A stretch of DNA of 64,000 bases, taken from NCBI RefSeq assembly GCF_949628215.1, contig NC_134277.1:127519463-127583462 (forward strand), written 5' to 3'. The notes beneath the pieces were generated by a model, which was not told the DNA's origin, ran no database searches, and saw nothing but the letters and a program-made list of their open reading frames with translations. Position numbers and translations under genes: made by a program. This DNA is from Phalacrocorax aristotelis (Eukaryota; Chordata; Aves; Suliformes; Phalacrocoracidae). Below, piece by piece: positions 50,651 through 64,000 of the stretch. Position 1 is the first letter of the stretch; the number at the start of each line of letters is the position of its first letter.

Positions 50651-53600
50651 GCTGTTGCTTTTTTAGGAATGCTAAGCTTAAATATATTTAATGGATTTCA
50701 TTAGCAGTAGCCATGAGTCATGGTATAGTTGAGTCAAATATGACATGGACAAATCTGAATCTAATATAATTTGTTGGATGTTGAAATAGTCCATAATCTA
50801 GTTAAAATGCAGCAGTGTTGCCCTGTTTGCTTCACTGTAACTTTGGAGAGGTTGTTTGATAAATACGGTTTATGTGCTTTGATAGCCTGTTTTCTTCTTG
50901 CTAGCAAACCAGCCACCTTACCAAGCTATACAAGTGGCATGGAAATTTATTTTGAATGCCACTGATTTATTTAAGAGTGAGACAAAGCGTGTGACTGTGG
51001 CCTTCAGTTACAATTCCCCATCAATTGTAAATTGATGCATTTGTTCAAATGTACAGTAGAAAACAGTATTACAATCAAGCTGTAGTTATCATGGGAACCA
51101 TAACTTTGACTTTTCTTTTTCTTGGCTTCCTATGTGAAAAACCATACTGTAGTATATTATTTAATTGTTTAGTACTGAGGTCTCTCTGTTTTATCATGGT
51201 GTGTGACATGCTACAGTACCACTCTGTATAAAAACCTTTGGTGCTTGAAGCAGCGGTGGAACAGTAAGAGTTTGTTTATGTCTTTATGCATAGATATGCA
51301 AGTACCATATTTAGGAAAACGTTTGCACAAATAATAACCACTTCATACTGTTGTGGTTTTTTTGGTAATTATGTTGCTTTGCTTAGCTAAGAAGCCCTTA
51401 GAAAGTAGTAAGTCAGTAAATCTAAAGGCATAGGCAACAACTGTTAACGTCTTCGTTTTATTTGATAATTTCTGTTAGAGAAGAGGCTAGCCTGAAAGTT
51501 ACTTAGACTTTCAGAGTAGTCTGTAATATGCACTCATGCAGTACTTCAGCATAAGCAACTGAATTTTGGGGAGCTTTACATTTCAGGAATGGAAAAAAAA
51601 TGTGTGATGTATAAAGATTGTGAAATATTTGAGAGCCCATAGTCATGAAAGTAGGCGAACTGATTTCATAAAGAAGGAGCAGCTGCATTTTCAAAATGGA
51701 TGCTCAAAGGAGGCAAGTGTGAGTTCGTAACACTCAGGAAAAAAACCAGAATTTTAAGAGAGATCTTAAATTCTTCTGTTATTTCCTACCAAGAATGCAG
51801 GTGTCATAAAAGGCTTGTGCCCGCTCCAGTTGTCGAGGAGTCATGGTTGTGCTTTGATAAGTTTAAAAATTAACTTCCTCGTGAAACCTACTTCAGCTTC
51901 TAGATAGCATGCCATATGTACAAGATAAGCTCATCAGTTGTTTTGTTTTTCTTAAAACAAGTCCAGTTGCAGTCAATGTGCTTACAGGTAATTTTTTTGA
52001 GGGTAACAGGGAAAGAAACTAGAAGTATAGATTTTTGATTTTAAAAAGAACTTAAAAGGAATTTTAGGATGGGGTCGTTTCTTAGTTCAAATAATACTAG
52101 CAAAGCACCTAGAAGAAAGTGAAGGGGTAGTTTTCTGTCTGCAAAGAAAAGGTTGGTTACAAAATTTGATGTAACAAGGCTTGAAATTAATCGAGCCTGG
52201 ACACAATCAAAAGCAGCATGTTGTGAGATGGTAAATTCTCTTAGGTGCTGCTTAATGAGCACTTGCCATTTTTTAATCTCTTTCTGAACTAATGCATTTT
52301 GAGCTTCTCCTCCTAAGTAACTTTCCTGAAGAATAGAGGGGAAATCTGTAATTTGTTTGTTTAAAAGCCGCGTAGTTGTTGTGCATTAGCGCAAGGTATG
52401 TCTGCTATTGGAAGATCACAAGCTATCAGTCATTTAGTGCCCAGGTTTAAATGGAATAGGGGCTTTTACAGGCTGATTTATTAGAATACACTGCTTATAG
52501 GCTTGTTTAAATGTGTCACTAGCAAATTTGATATGAAAAAATGGCATGAAGGCAGTTGGAGATGATTTTGTCATGGTCTATGAATAGCTGATAAACAAAA
52601 CGAGGTGCTGTAATGCTGTCGTTTCCTCCCTTAACCTCCTCGTCCCCCATCCCCCCACGCACATGGGATTTCGAAAGTGGTATTGGGAGGGGGAAGTAGG
52701 TCTGAATCTACTAGCATGAACAGAGCTATGGATTATAGGTATCTGCTCCTGTTTCTGTGATCCTTGTCAAAGGCATATACCACTTCTGTTCCCCCATCTC
52801 CCAGCAATAAGTCAACATCTTCTGGGGCTGGCAACGGGCTTTTATAAAAGTCTCTGCTCCATTTAATACACTCTTAACAAAGACCTCTGAGTAGCTGGGT
52901 ACTGCACCACAAATGACAATTACTCGTTAAATTGTAACTTTGAATTGCTGAAAATTGAGATAACTGCATATTAGGTTTATTTTAAACTGTTAGAAGCGCA
53001 GTGTTTTAAGCCTGAAATATGCTAAAGGTATGAAACTAAAAGGCAGGACAGCCTTTCTGCAGCTCAGTTAAGTCTTTCAGATAAGTTGGGTGTGATGATT
53101 TAATGATCTTGTCAGTATTATCTTAGTACTAATCAAACGGGCATATGTGTTGATGAGTGGTATGAAATGAAATAATGTGCTTTGGGTTCCATGTCCCTGT
53201 TTTAGAGGATTTTTGGAGCAGTGATACATTAGCAGAATGGAGTCCCAACATAAGGCTTGTTGTAGGATAAAATCAAAACTGATTTTTCGACAGTAAGTTT
53301 TCGGTTTTCCTTGCTTTTTCAAAGGCTTGGATACATACTTGTTCCTTCTGGTCTACCTTGAAGTTTAACAGTGTGGTAGGGCTCACCCTGAGTTAACTAC
53401 AACAGTAAGCTCTTGGAAATGTTATGTGGAAAGTACTTAATGTTCATAAAGACAGATTATTCTGCTGTGGTTCTGATGCCTCTTTTTCCCTTGTATGATT
53501 ATTGATCTGATTGGAGCATGAGCTGATTTACATTTGCCCATCACTCAGCCTCATTTTCTTATTAATGAGATGGATAAGGATAAGTAGAAGGAAGTAAATC

Positions 53601-56600
53601 CTTTTTTTGTTTGAAATTTTGTTTGAAATTTGTTTCTGTTTAAGCACAGTTTTTGCATGGTCAAGAATGATGCTTTTTCTTTCCTCTCTTCTTCCCCTTT
53701 TACCCTTATACGTCTTCAGAAGAAATAGTCAAACTACCAGTTATGTGTTTTTAGCTGGAGGAGTAGAGGAATAATACAGGCATTTAATGTATCAGGTATA
53801 AAAGGAAGATGCTTATTTGAATACTCAGATAGATACTACTGAAATACAAAGATGATGTAAATTTGGAGTAACTTCTGAGAAGTATGCAACTGGAAGGAAA
53901 AAAAACCAACAAACCAGTATGGCAAATTTTTGTGGTTTTGACTGGGCAAGCAAGTTGGGGCCTCAAGACGAAGCGTCAGGATAGTTTCAGAATATGGGGA
54001 TGCAGTTTAAGGCAGTTGTCTTAGTCACCTGGCTTGGAAGGAAAAATACCACTTCTATGTTTAAGTTGATGCATATTTAGAATCGGTAACGGTGTCGACA
54101 CCAACGTTACAAACACTTTGCATTTTTGTAGGCTGAAGTCCATAATCTCTACCCTTTCTCAAAAATCAAGAGATCTGAATTCTGTTAGCATATTCTGTCT
54201 TGTGATAAGCCTGACAGTATGTAGCTATTCTTCTACTCACGGACCATCATTTACCTTATGTGATTACAAAGTTGTTGTGCATTAACTGATGGAATCCATA
54301 ATATGTTTAAATACATGCCCAACTGGCATTTCCTGTGTTAACAACTCCAAACTCTATATAGAGTTTCCTTATGACTTGTAATTTCTCTTTAAAATCTTTG
54401 TGAAATGAGTAACTTGGATCTTCTGTGTAATTAACAGCATCAGTAAAAGTGATCTGTGAAGGAAAGACCGTTGTTGGGTTGTTTTTTGTGGTGTTTTTTT
54501 TGGAGACGTACAAAATCTAAAGTCATATTTGTTGTGCGTCTTATTCTAAGTCGAGGTTTCTATAACATGAGATGTCATTCACTGGGATTAAACTGATTTC
54601 ATACCGAGGCTTCTGTTTTAAGATACAGGTATTTTGAACAGTGGAAGGTTAGAATGATATCTTGAAATATGTTCCTGTTATCTTGAAATATGTCTTGAGT
54701 CAGCAGCTAAGTCAAGTTCTGGTTTTGAAACCTGATAGATCCCAGCCTCTGGTATTCCTTCAAATAAAACTGTCTTCTGCCCAGAGACTGAACATTTGGA
54801 ATTAGTCATAGATGTGAGCTTTGTGAAGTTGTGAAAATGAGGCTTGGGTTATAGAGCCAGAAATCACTCTTAGAAGTTTACTTTGCTTGTTGAAGAGATT
54901 TGGCATAGTCAAGGGTAGAAACCTGTTCTCCAGAACGGCATTTGCTTTCTCTGTATCCCTGTATATATTTCATTTTTTGTTGGCCAGCTAGCTGACCGCA
55001 GCAAAGCGATTATGTGAGGTAAAGCAGACAGATTACACAAGAAAAAATGCCCTCTTGCACTTATTTTTATATATTAATTACAGGTTATTCTTCATTTATG
55101 ACCCTGGAAATCTACATTTCCTACTAGGAAACTCTTTAGTGAATAAAATCTCTCTGGTCTGTAATAAATATAGCCTATGATGTAGATATTTGCTGTAAGC
55201 TTTAGAATTTGATTTTTGTCAGTCTATAAATTTTCATTTTCTTCTTACACTATTTGTCGAGTGTAATTATGATTCAGTTGATGATCACTGCATAATTGCA
55301 CTTGATAGGCTGAGTGGATCCACTGTATGTAACTTCAGGTAAAAGATCTTTATATAATGCTGCTGAACGATAAAACCACCAATAATTTTTCTTCAGCAAC
55401 AGTACTGCAATTCTGTGACATCAAGTTGGTATCTCCTTAAAAACACTTCTAAATTGTTGGAGCATCCTGTGTGATAGCTCTTGTATTCAATGAGTTCTTA
55501 CATGTTTCTGAAAGATTTATAGTGAAGTCCAGAGCATTTCAAGGCCAAGTATAACAGTCTTGTCAGATACAGCTTTACAGCCTAGTGACTTATAATGAGA
55601 GTAGAATGTAATTAGAAATTGTCCGTGTCTTTACTGAGTACTGATGAAAACTATGGCTCAAAGGTTAATTCAAATAATAATTAATATTGGTTTCTGTCAG
55701 AACAGGTTGGTAATGAAATCTTTGTCGTACGATGACTCTGATTTTAAGAAGTGGGTGGGTGCATAAGAAATAGAGGCTACAGTTTACCTTTTCTGATTAT
55801 ATTCAGTTATCTTACAATCAGCATGATAGCTTGATAAAGCATAATTTGAGGGCAATTTAAACATACTCAGAAATATTACAGCCTACAGTGAAAACCATTT
55901 AACATGTTGCATCCATTTAAGGAGATAAATTCATAGCTAGATTGCTGAAGTAGGTGGATTTACTACAAATTATCCTTAAGGACTGTGTAAGAATTTTTTT
56001 GTTGTTGTTAATAACTGAGCAATACCATGTGTTTGTGGAAAGTATTCTTAATAAGATTTGCTAGCATGAGAAATGTGGGATGTTACATAGATGTTTGTTT
56101 AAATTGGACTAGTTTCAACGAAAGCGATAGACCAGGTTTTGCTGGCAACCAAAACAAATTCTGTTCAGTTTCCTTTCCCGACTTGAAATTTTCTATTGGA
56201 AAAAAATAAACGCTGTTAGCTCTTGCTTAAGCTAAACCCGTCATTTTTCAGTTGCAAGTAGTCAGCGAACTACTAGACCTGTTATTTTTGAGAGGCATTT
56301 CACGAATGCTTTGCTATCTTCTGATTTTTCTGTATCTGCTCTGATCCTGTTCTTAAAATCTGCCTACCGAAAACCTTCTCCAGAAGGTTATACCTATAGC
56401 TTGGGTTTATGCGTCCAAATAATTCTGTGTAATGTGCCTTTCTCAAACCTCTTCTTTCTATTCAAAATGCCTGTCTTAAATGTTACTGGACTGCCTCCCA
56501 CAATTTTTAAACTTGCTGTGATTTTTAAGGCTGTTTCCTCTGTTGCCAAAAGGGAAACTTAAATGCCCCTAAATTAGATCTGACAAAGATCAGGTATTTT

Positions 56601-56940
56601 CATTCTTACACTTGTGAAGTGATCACAAGACTGATTCTTCGTCCCCCCCCAGTCTAGATAATGCTTTCCATACAAACTGCATCAATTCCTGGGAAGCAAA
56701 GGGAGTCCGCAGTCAAGATTGTACCTCTCAGGAGCGGGGCACCCAATGGGAAATGAGTTACATGGCGGGTGCGGGAGTTGAGAAAGGGGATGTGCATGCG
56801 TGTGAGGGGGGTTTTAAAACTGCTGAGATGAGAGATATGAAGCATTATGTTGACTTCTCAGAACTATTCCTGCTGTTCTTGCTTCTGTCTTTATACATCT
56901 TCTCACAGACCTGGATGAGAGAGTCTGTGCTATGCTGAAA
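50651..56940 (+). other. CHD7: CHD7 intron 1 continuation; AT-rich, no gene recognised
   Basis: AT-rich DNA with chance frames under 90 codons. A weak MIR-like sense block lies at about 53530-53590 (CACTCAGCCTCATTTTC then GATGGATAAGG). A 14-bp direct repeat ATCTTGAAATATGT lies at about 54658 and 54680. The interval 55060-55400 is TAATTA/ATTA-rich without repeat signature and may be regulatory. I see no splice-bounded coding exon. Confidence 0.6.
53520..53600 (+). mobile_element. Possible MIR fragment, sense
   Basis: CATCACTCAGCCTCATTTTC followed by ATGAGATGGATAAGGATAAG resembles the MIR core (CTCAGTTTCCTCATCTGTAAAATGGGGATAATA). The match is short and weak. Confidence 0.3.
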
Positions 56941-56947
56941 GTTCCAC

Positions 56948-56969
56948 GGGGGGGGGGGGGGGGGGGGGG
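56948..56969 (+). repeat. Poly-G run (22 G)
   Basis: The longest homopolymer G in the window. It is G-quadruplex prone and a common cause of assembly length error. Confidence 0.9.
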
Positions 56970-59900
56970 AGGGAAGTGCAAATTTTAACAGTAGCATTGG
57001 TAAAAAGCTCACTGTGCAAGTTAGATGCTTGAATTTTTCTCTTTCTCATTTTACTGTAAGTAAAGAAATACTGTCCCTGTCCTGGGAACTGAGCTGCATT
57101 TAAGAGTCTTACAGAGATGTCTGAAGCTACAGGACTTGAAAACTCTAGTGAACAAACTTGATTAAGAAATAAAGACCTTTGATCTAAAATGAAATCTGCA
57201 TACAAATTTTCAAAAGCTAACAAAGCAAAAAAATCTAAAGGATGGCTGAAATCTTTCGTAGTGAATGAAAGTTGCATGTTTGTGCTTAATGATTTAGTTC
57301 TTAAAGAGAATCCATTGCCTGTAGAATTGGTCCAGCTTCAGTAGAAGGTCTGCTGTAGCGGTAGTGGGGAAAAAAAATATTTCTAAATCTGAAATAATAA
57401 GATTTACTGAAAATTAAACTCCTAATACAGATATGCTGCACTTGTAGCAAGACTTAAATGTGCCAGAACTTGTGCTAGTACTCAAAGGTGTCAGAGTACA
57501 AATGTGAACAGATAGACATTTAAAAGGATGTGTTTTGTTGACCATCCTAAAAACATTTTTTTGTTTGTTTCTGTATATTCTCCAAACAGCAATTTGAACT
57601 GCACATTAGGTCGTTCTCCCAGTCCCTTTCAATGACAAGTCTGTGTATTGATATGAAGGTATCAGTTAAGACTACCTTTATTTAACTAGACATGCACGCA
57701 CTGGTGTAAATACGCCATCTCCAAATAGCAGTGAGACTAGGCGGTGGGGAGGGGGGGAAGGGAAAAGGAGGATGGTCATTTCAGTTCATCTTTTTTAATA
57801 GTGTAAGTGGCAAAGTTGCTTGGGTTAGGTCTGCTTGAAACATGCTGTAGACTGTCCTGTAGCTTGCTTTCTCCAACCACTTGAAATTCTTTGGGAAGGG
57901 AATCTCCCAGAGGATTGTATCTGTGCTGTGGAATAAACAGTTGTCGTGTGAAACTGATGTGAGCCTTAGTTTTACTCTGCCTCCACTAAAATATACTTTT
58001 ACGGTAGTTTGTGCAGGATCAGCACAGAGGAGTACAAAGAGGGAGCTTTTCAGTACAAAGGCTGCCTGTTTGGCCTGCCCAAACCACCGTGAATGTGTTT
58101 AAAGGGGACTTTTATTACCATGGAAACTCTCAGACAGGAAGGAATTTGTCCTGCCATATCTAGAAAATAGTCTGTAATGGTCAGCTCTTGGAACAAAAGT
58201 GTTTCAAATAGTGGGATATATTTAAAAATTCTTGTGGTGAATATGTTTTTTAAAAAAGAATATGTAAAACCTATTCTTATGCTAATGGACTTTTAGTATG
58301 GGGATTTAGGGAAGACTGCAGACAAGTACGATGTGAGCAGGGGAAGTGTTATGAGAAATCTAAGAAAGTTTTACCTCTGTGTTCAGAAGGCTTCCTAGGT
58401 GTTGAATGGATATCGATGAAATATTCTCCCTTTAAGTAGTGTGTTTATCCATCACAGCCGATCATTGAGGGACTGTGCGTGTGCTTGGCTTGAACTGCTG
58501 GAGGCAGTCCTCTGAGCGCCATGGATTAATTGCTTTTGGAATGTCTTAACTAAACCCTGTTCTTTGACTCTCTTGACAAATATCCTTAGTATTCACAAAT
58601 GGCCTCTATTTTCCTAAATCACAGAGATATAACATTTCTTGTCTAAAAGAAATTTTAATGCCAGATCCCAGAATATTTGGACATCCTTCACTGGAGTTGT
58701 ACGTTGGTATGAAATAACTCCAAGTCGGCAATCTTCCTTTCCAGCCAGCAGGAGCAGCTAGCGGTAACTGCAAGATTTTCCATGCTTTGCGTAGTGTTCG
58801 GTATTGATTTCATTGTGTGTTTGATTAGTCAGATGCACAGTAGTTTTTTCACTTATTTGATCAAATTAGAACTAGTTGGGTTTTTTTTCTCTGAACGTCA
58901 TACCAGCAGACACTGGTTTCTCATGTTCTTTCTATACAGCAAATGCCTGGCTTGTTTTAATGCTGTGCTTTTCAGGTTAAGTTGTTGAACCACCTGGCCG
59001 TGGCCTGAAGGCGGTTTGAATGAGTGGTATAGTAATATATACTGATCCAGTGGGCTGTGCTGTTTGAAATTGGCCATACCACTCTTGCTTCTTCCGTTGA
59101 GCTGTCATTGCTGTTCAGCTGCCCCTGCGGTGACGATCTTCTGATGGCAACTAATGGTGAGATCAGCTTACCTCTAGTGTCAGACTGCACCCGAACATTT
59201 TCTTGAGATGTTTGGTGTAAGCAGCAGAATGAAAGCATCTTGTCTGTGGTTAGGAACAGGAATAACTAAGGAGGAAAAAGTGTCATGAAAACTTGCCACT
59301 GCCCTGTCAATTTTGTACTTGCTGACGGCTGCTGAAAATCAATGTTCAAGTCTAATTCCACATGGCCAGTTAGGTAAAGAACAGTTTTTTATACATAGAT
59401 AGATACAGATGTATAGATATAAAATGGAGTATTTCTGTGTGCTTTTTACAACCATTGAATGACCTTGTTTGCATCATCAGGGTTAACACTCTAATCTGCT
59501 GCTCTCACATGAGGACTTCTCTCCTACATGTTGATCAGTTTAGTTTCTTGCCTCTTGACTTGAGGAGGCAAAAGGACTGCAGAAGGTAGTTCCAACCGGG
59601 CTTAAAAGAAAAAAACAAACAAGAACAAAACCTCACCCCCTGCTCTTGTTTATAAAACTATCTGCTTAATGGCTGTTTCCCTCACAGGGCTTGGTCCCTT
59701 TCCCTCATCTGGGACCTGAGTGCAGGCTGTGGTCCAAACTGTGCCAGGGGATGGGCATCTTAATCATGGACAGTCATCTGACTTTACAAAAGTGTAGAAA
59801 CCACTGTTAGATGTATTTCCCTAATAGTTGACGAAGTTGAGAAAGGAAATACTGGTGACATCATGTATGACTTAATATGGTTATTAACTGCGCAGGTGTT

Positions 59901-62900
59901 GTAAAGCTGTGAATCTAAACTGTAGTGGAATAATTTTACCATATGTCATGGGTTTTTTTCTTCCATTTTTATTCTTCTTCATTTACCATGTTTGGTTTTT
60001 TCCTATTTAAAAATGTATTTCTGTGCTGCTTTGGTTCTATAGTACCTCTTATTTAAAAAAGAAAGAAGGGGAGAAAACAAGCATCCCTCAAACCTTGAAT
60101 GGTTTTAGTCTTAATCCACTCATTTCTCCAGTATGTGTGTGTAGTTTTTGGCTCCTTCCTTACCCCTTCAATTCTAGGCTTTCTTGAGCTGGCAGTTCTT
60201 CATCTGCTGTGATTTTCATGAAGAAGGCAAATGCCCAGCTTGCTCTTTTCTGCTACCTCCTGCTCCTGTGAGGAGCTCGCACCCAGTGCTTGCAGGTCCA
60301 TGTTGCATGGCTTAGTGTTGCTCTCCTGATGGGAAGTCTGGGAAGCACTAAATCATCCGGCCACGTACCGCTTCCTTCAACTTTCTCCCCAGCAGATCCG
60401 TGGGCTGAGTTGCAGTACCGCATGATGGCTGCACACAGCTTTAAAGCTCAGGAGCAGGGATGGGCTTTCTGCCCCCACCCCCTCGCCCCACGCCCGCACA
60501 GACATTTCCCTGCTCTCCAGCTGCTCTGGTTTCCATCTGTTACGGGGCCTTCTGGTGTGACTGTTTCCTCATCTGCTGAGCCGAGTAAAATGCTGAAGGA
60601 CCAGACACTGCACTGACCCGGGGAATTAGGGGGTTGTGGTTTTGGAGAAAATGTCTCACATGTTTATTTTCCTTTCCTCTCAGAAACTTGGCATGCAACG
60701 CAGGCACATCTAATATCTTGAACTTCGTTAGGTGCATTTCCATTTCTTTGTAGCAAATGTGTTTACTCATCTTAGTTGTGTGTGCAGTGTTGCAGGCCTA
60801 TCCTACATGGCAGCTGCCCTCCACCCTGGGAGGAGTTCTGTGCTTCGGTCTGTGATGGGCTCAGAAATGTACAGCAATGCTGAATGCTAACTTGCAGCAG
60901 ACAGTGGGAGAAATAGTTGAAGCCTTATTTGTGAAGACAAAAACATGCAACTAGTAAGAAGTGGGAGGGAGCCAAGGGAGGTGTTAAGAAATCTTGGAGT
61001 GGCCATCTCTGTCTTGGCCCAGGAGCTGCAGAACTTTACCCTGCAATGTGTCTTCTCTTTTGGTGGGTGGATGCCTGCTGCCCATCTTCAGACTGCTATT
61101 TTAGGCTGCTCTTGTCTTTAGCACTTATTCCATCCTGCGGTCGCTTAGATTATCCCTTTCACAGATTGCTGGGCTGTTGCTCTCTTGAGTGATGCTGGTA
61201 AGTTACCGACAGCAGCAGAGACAGTGGCAACACAGGCATGCAGCTGAGAAGTACCCCTGTAAAGCAAAACAGGTGAACAACAAAACATCTGTTTTATACG
61301 TATGAAAAATTGTAATAAGTTCTGACTTGCCAGAATACAGAAGTCCTGCAAAACTTCATTAATTATCCCTGGCAAAGTATATAAAATTGTCAGAGTGCAG
61401 TCCCTTGCTAGTCAGGTTGTCCTACTGAGTGAGTCGCTTCCCTTTTTCTGACTGTTGCGTCATCTTCCTTTTGGAAGTGTTTGTTCTTGGCTTTTAAAAC
61501 CTGTTTAGACACTGTCAAATTGGTTTGGATTTTAAAATTATACGTGTAAATGAGAAATGTACCTAGCACCCACTTTTGTAATTGAACAAAGCTTTTATTT
61601 CCAGAACCTGACTGCTACTCAGCGTGTGGGAGAAGCATGCTCTGACAACTTGGGCTGTTTTTTGAGGACTTCTGTGATCTCACTGAAGGGTTTTAATATT
61701 AATTCATCACTAGTGTTATGGTTGTGTTTTGATGATAGTCACTTAGGAGATGGGTGTTAGGCAACCAGTTGAAAATTACTGTAAAGTGATTTTTTTTTTA
61801 AGTGGTTCATACGTTCAACTTGAAATCCCAGAGCACATTAAAAGCACTAATGCTCATTCTTCTGAAAGCAAGGGTTTTTATGTATTTCTCAAATTAGCGC
61901 CCCTCTGCCCCCAGATTCCAGCTAATATGGTGTATGTAACTTAACCACTGATTTCTAACTGGGGATCATGCATTTATTAGCTTGATGTTGGCAGAAATTG
62001 ATAATGGAGAAATAAAATAGAGTTGCTGACAGGAGCAGTTGTTTGCCTTTTGGGAGGATAGGTGTATTGCATTATCAGATGTAATACGCTTCTGGATAGT
62101 TTTCTGTGCAAGTACATGACTATCAGTGCAGCTGCCACGCGTTGTTCTGTGCAGAGTGAGAAGAGAAGCTCCATGCCCATGAGATCTGTTGCCTTCCTGA
62201 AAAACATGGCATGAACAAAACGGTGACCGAGAAGGAGAGGACTCAGTGAAACAGGAGTGTTTTTATTGATGGATAACAGCGTGTGACTCAGTATCTCAGT
62301 TGTGTGCTCTGTCATGAGCAACTACGATGTTGTAAATAGCTTAGCAGTGTACCTGAGCAATGAGAATGGCATGGAGATGCCAGGTAAGGGGCCCTGCAGG
62401 GTTTTGGAAAGAAGCTTCCCCACCATGCCTTCTGCACTTGGAGCATTACTAGGGAAGACACAAAATCAGGATCAAGGAGAAGCCAGCTTGTGATTTCTGA
62501 AGTTCCATTTCTGTAACAGTGGAGCAAGTGTGGATGGTTTAAGGAGTTAGGTAGATATTTAGTATGCTAGTCTGTCGAGCTACAAGGCTACTGTATGGTG
62601 CAGCAGAAATGGGAAACTCATTTAAACGACTGACTCAGTAGTTACCTGGGTTTGAATTCAGCCAAAGCTGCAGATCCCTAGATCAAAAACAAATAGGGGA
62701 GACTGGCTGGACAGCCTCCTGGCTCCAGTGAAATGTGAAGTTTGTGGTAAACACTGAAATCGTTAGTCTAATTATCAAAACTGTAAAAAGATTTTGGAGT
62801 GTGTCCTGTAGCTGTTTCACTTGTATCAGTTACCAGAAAAGTGGTATGGCTTTTGTGAAAATACAGGTGGACGCTGCTTTTCTAACAAAGTATACATGAT

Positions 62901-64000
62901 TGGACTATATTGCAGTCACAGGTTTAAAACAGAGGCGCTACATAGATTTCTATCTTGTAGATGTTCCTTGCATCACTGCTTTGTTTATGTATGCTTCCTC
63001 CTCTCTTCTCAAATGAAACTCTGTCTTTAAACTTGTTTTAGTTGGCTTCAGCTCTGGAAGAAAAGGCTTTTATAGTACTGCTGTGGACCTTACCTGTAAA
63101 TTCACTCCAGCTTTAATGCTGTTACTTCATTCAGTGTTGTAGAAGGTGTGAGAGGAAGCTCAGTTTTGTCCTTGCTGCAAAGACGACATAGGGAAAGGGT
63201 GTGAGATGTGAAAAATTAACTGTTCATCCTCAGGTGAAGTAATATGTCATGGCCATATCAGTAATCTCAAATTCCCAGATTATCAACAAGGGCTATTTGT
63301 GGACTAGGCTGATAGCCTGGAGCTGACTCTCCTGGTTTAAACGAACTAAATTGAATTATGTATTTATTGTAGACAGAAAAAGTGATTTAGTCCGTTTCTT
63401 AGTAGAACATCTTGATGTTGTGGAAAAAATGTAATAATCCCTCCTGTATGTGATGCTGCTTACAATCTTGAAATCCCTAAGGAATAAGGGAATTTTTCCT
63501 CCTGAGCAGACAGATGTTGATGAAGTGGTTTTGTTGGGTTTATTTTGTGTCTTTTGGTTGGGTTTGATTTTTTTAACCTAATGCTTCAATTACTATTTAC
63601 TAAGAAGAGTGTAGAAATTCTTGTTTCATAGCACCTTCCATCCCTTCTAAAGAAAATGCATTGTATGTGGAGGTGTCAGGAAGAGTTACTAGAGTACATC
63701 CACCATTTAGTTTTACAAACAGCTAACCGCTGCTTCTGCAACTGCAGGTGCCTTAAAATGTAGGTATTGAATAATCAGAAAAATCAGTCTGATGCCATTT
63801 ATGGTTTTTGGATAAGTACAGACAGTTTCTTTTTTGATAAGAGACTGTCAGTATTGTAAAGTCTGAAGCTTAGAATTTGTTTAATAAAACATTCACTTAG
63901 CCTGCCCCTAGAAAGTTAGTTACTTTGTGGCTACTTATAAAGGTAGCCACAAATCAAATGCAAATGCAGTCTTCCTCAGAGGAAAAAAGACCACCAAAAA
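56970..64000 (+). other. CHD7: CHD7 intron 1 up to the window end; no gene recognised
   Basis: AT-rich intronic DNA with a GC-richer patch at about 60220-60620. Frames are at most 114 codons, without domains. The large CHD7 exon 2 carrying the start codon would appear as an open frame of several hundred codons and is absent, so intron 1 continues past the window. Confidence 0.6.

Noticed and set aside
62640-62670. GGTTTGAATTCAGC resembling a tRNA T-loop
   Set aside because: No matching A box, acceptor stem or anticodon arm at the right distance.

Overview
The window looks like nuclear DNA from a sauropsid vertebrate, most probably a bird. It has spliced genes with very long introns, CpG-island promoters and CR1-type LINE remnants, and no recognisable Alu, L1 or other mammal-specific repeats. 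Two genes anchor it, both on the + strand. The last two coding exons of RAB2A (a small Rab GTPase of ER-Golgi traffic) lie at 10235-10303 and 12561-12656. A large CpG island at about 32.5-35.4 kb fits the promoter and first non-coding exon of CHD7, the chromodomain helicase that follows RAB2A in the conserved vertebrate order. RAB2A is identified by its protein sequence. CHD7 is inferred from synteny, island position and a 5'UTR-like exon, because no CHD7 coding exon is in the window.

Layout: 1-10234 is RAB2A intron. 10235-12656 holds the last two coding exons and the intron between them. 12657 to about 14190 is the 3'UTR with several poly(A) signals. 14.2-32.5 kb is intergenic; it contains an orphan CpG island at 20.69-21.71 kb with opposed CCAAT boxes, a few weak candidate small genes (17.0-18.0, 25.0-26.3 and 29.6-31.1 kb) and a CR1 3' end near 26.6-27.0 kb. 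32.5-35.4 kb is the CHD7 island, with a predicted exon 1 splice donor at 33843/33844. From 33844 to the window end is CHD7 intron 1, mostly unremarkable AT-rich DNA with some enhancer-like stretches, a MIR-like SINE fragment (about 47.84-47.96 kb) and a roughly 2 kb antisense CR1 remnant (about 48.64-50.65 kb).

There is no operon-like or system-like gene cluster. The least explained items are the orphan CpG island, the cysteine-rich spliced-looking unit at 25-26.3 kb, and an ORF at 29578-30069 with an AATAAA at its stop. Most long open frames in the two GC-rich islands come from the scarcity of A/T-containing stop codons and are not annotated as genes.
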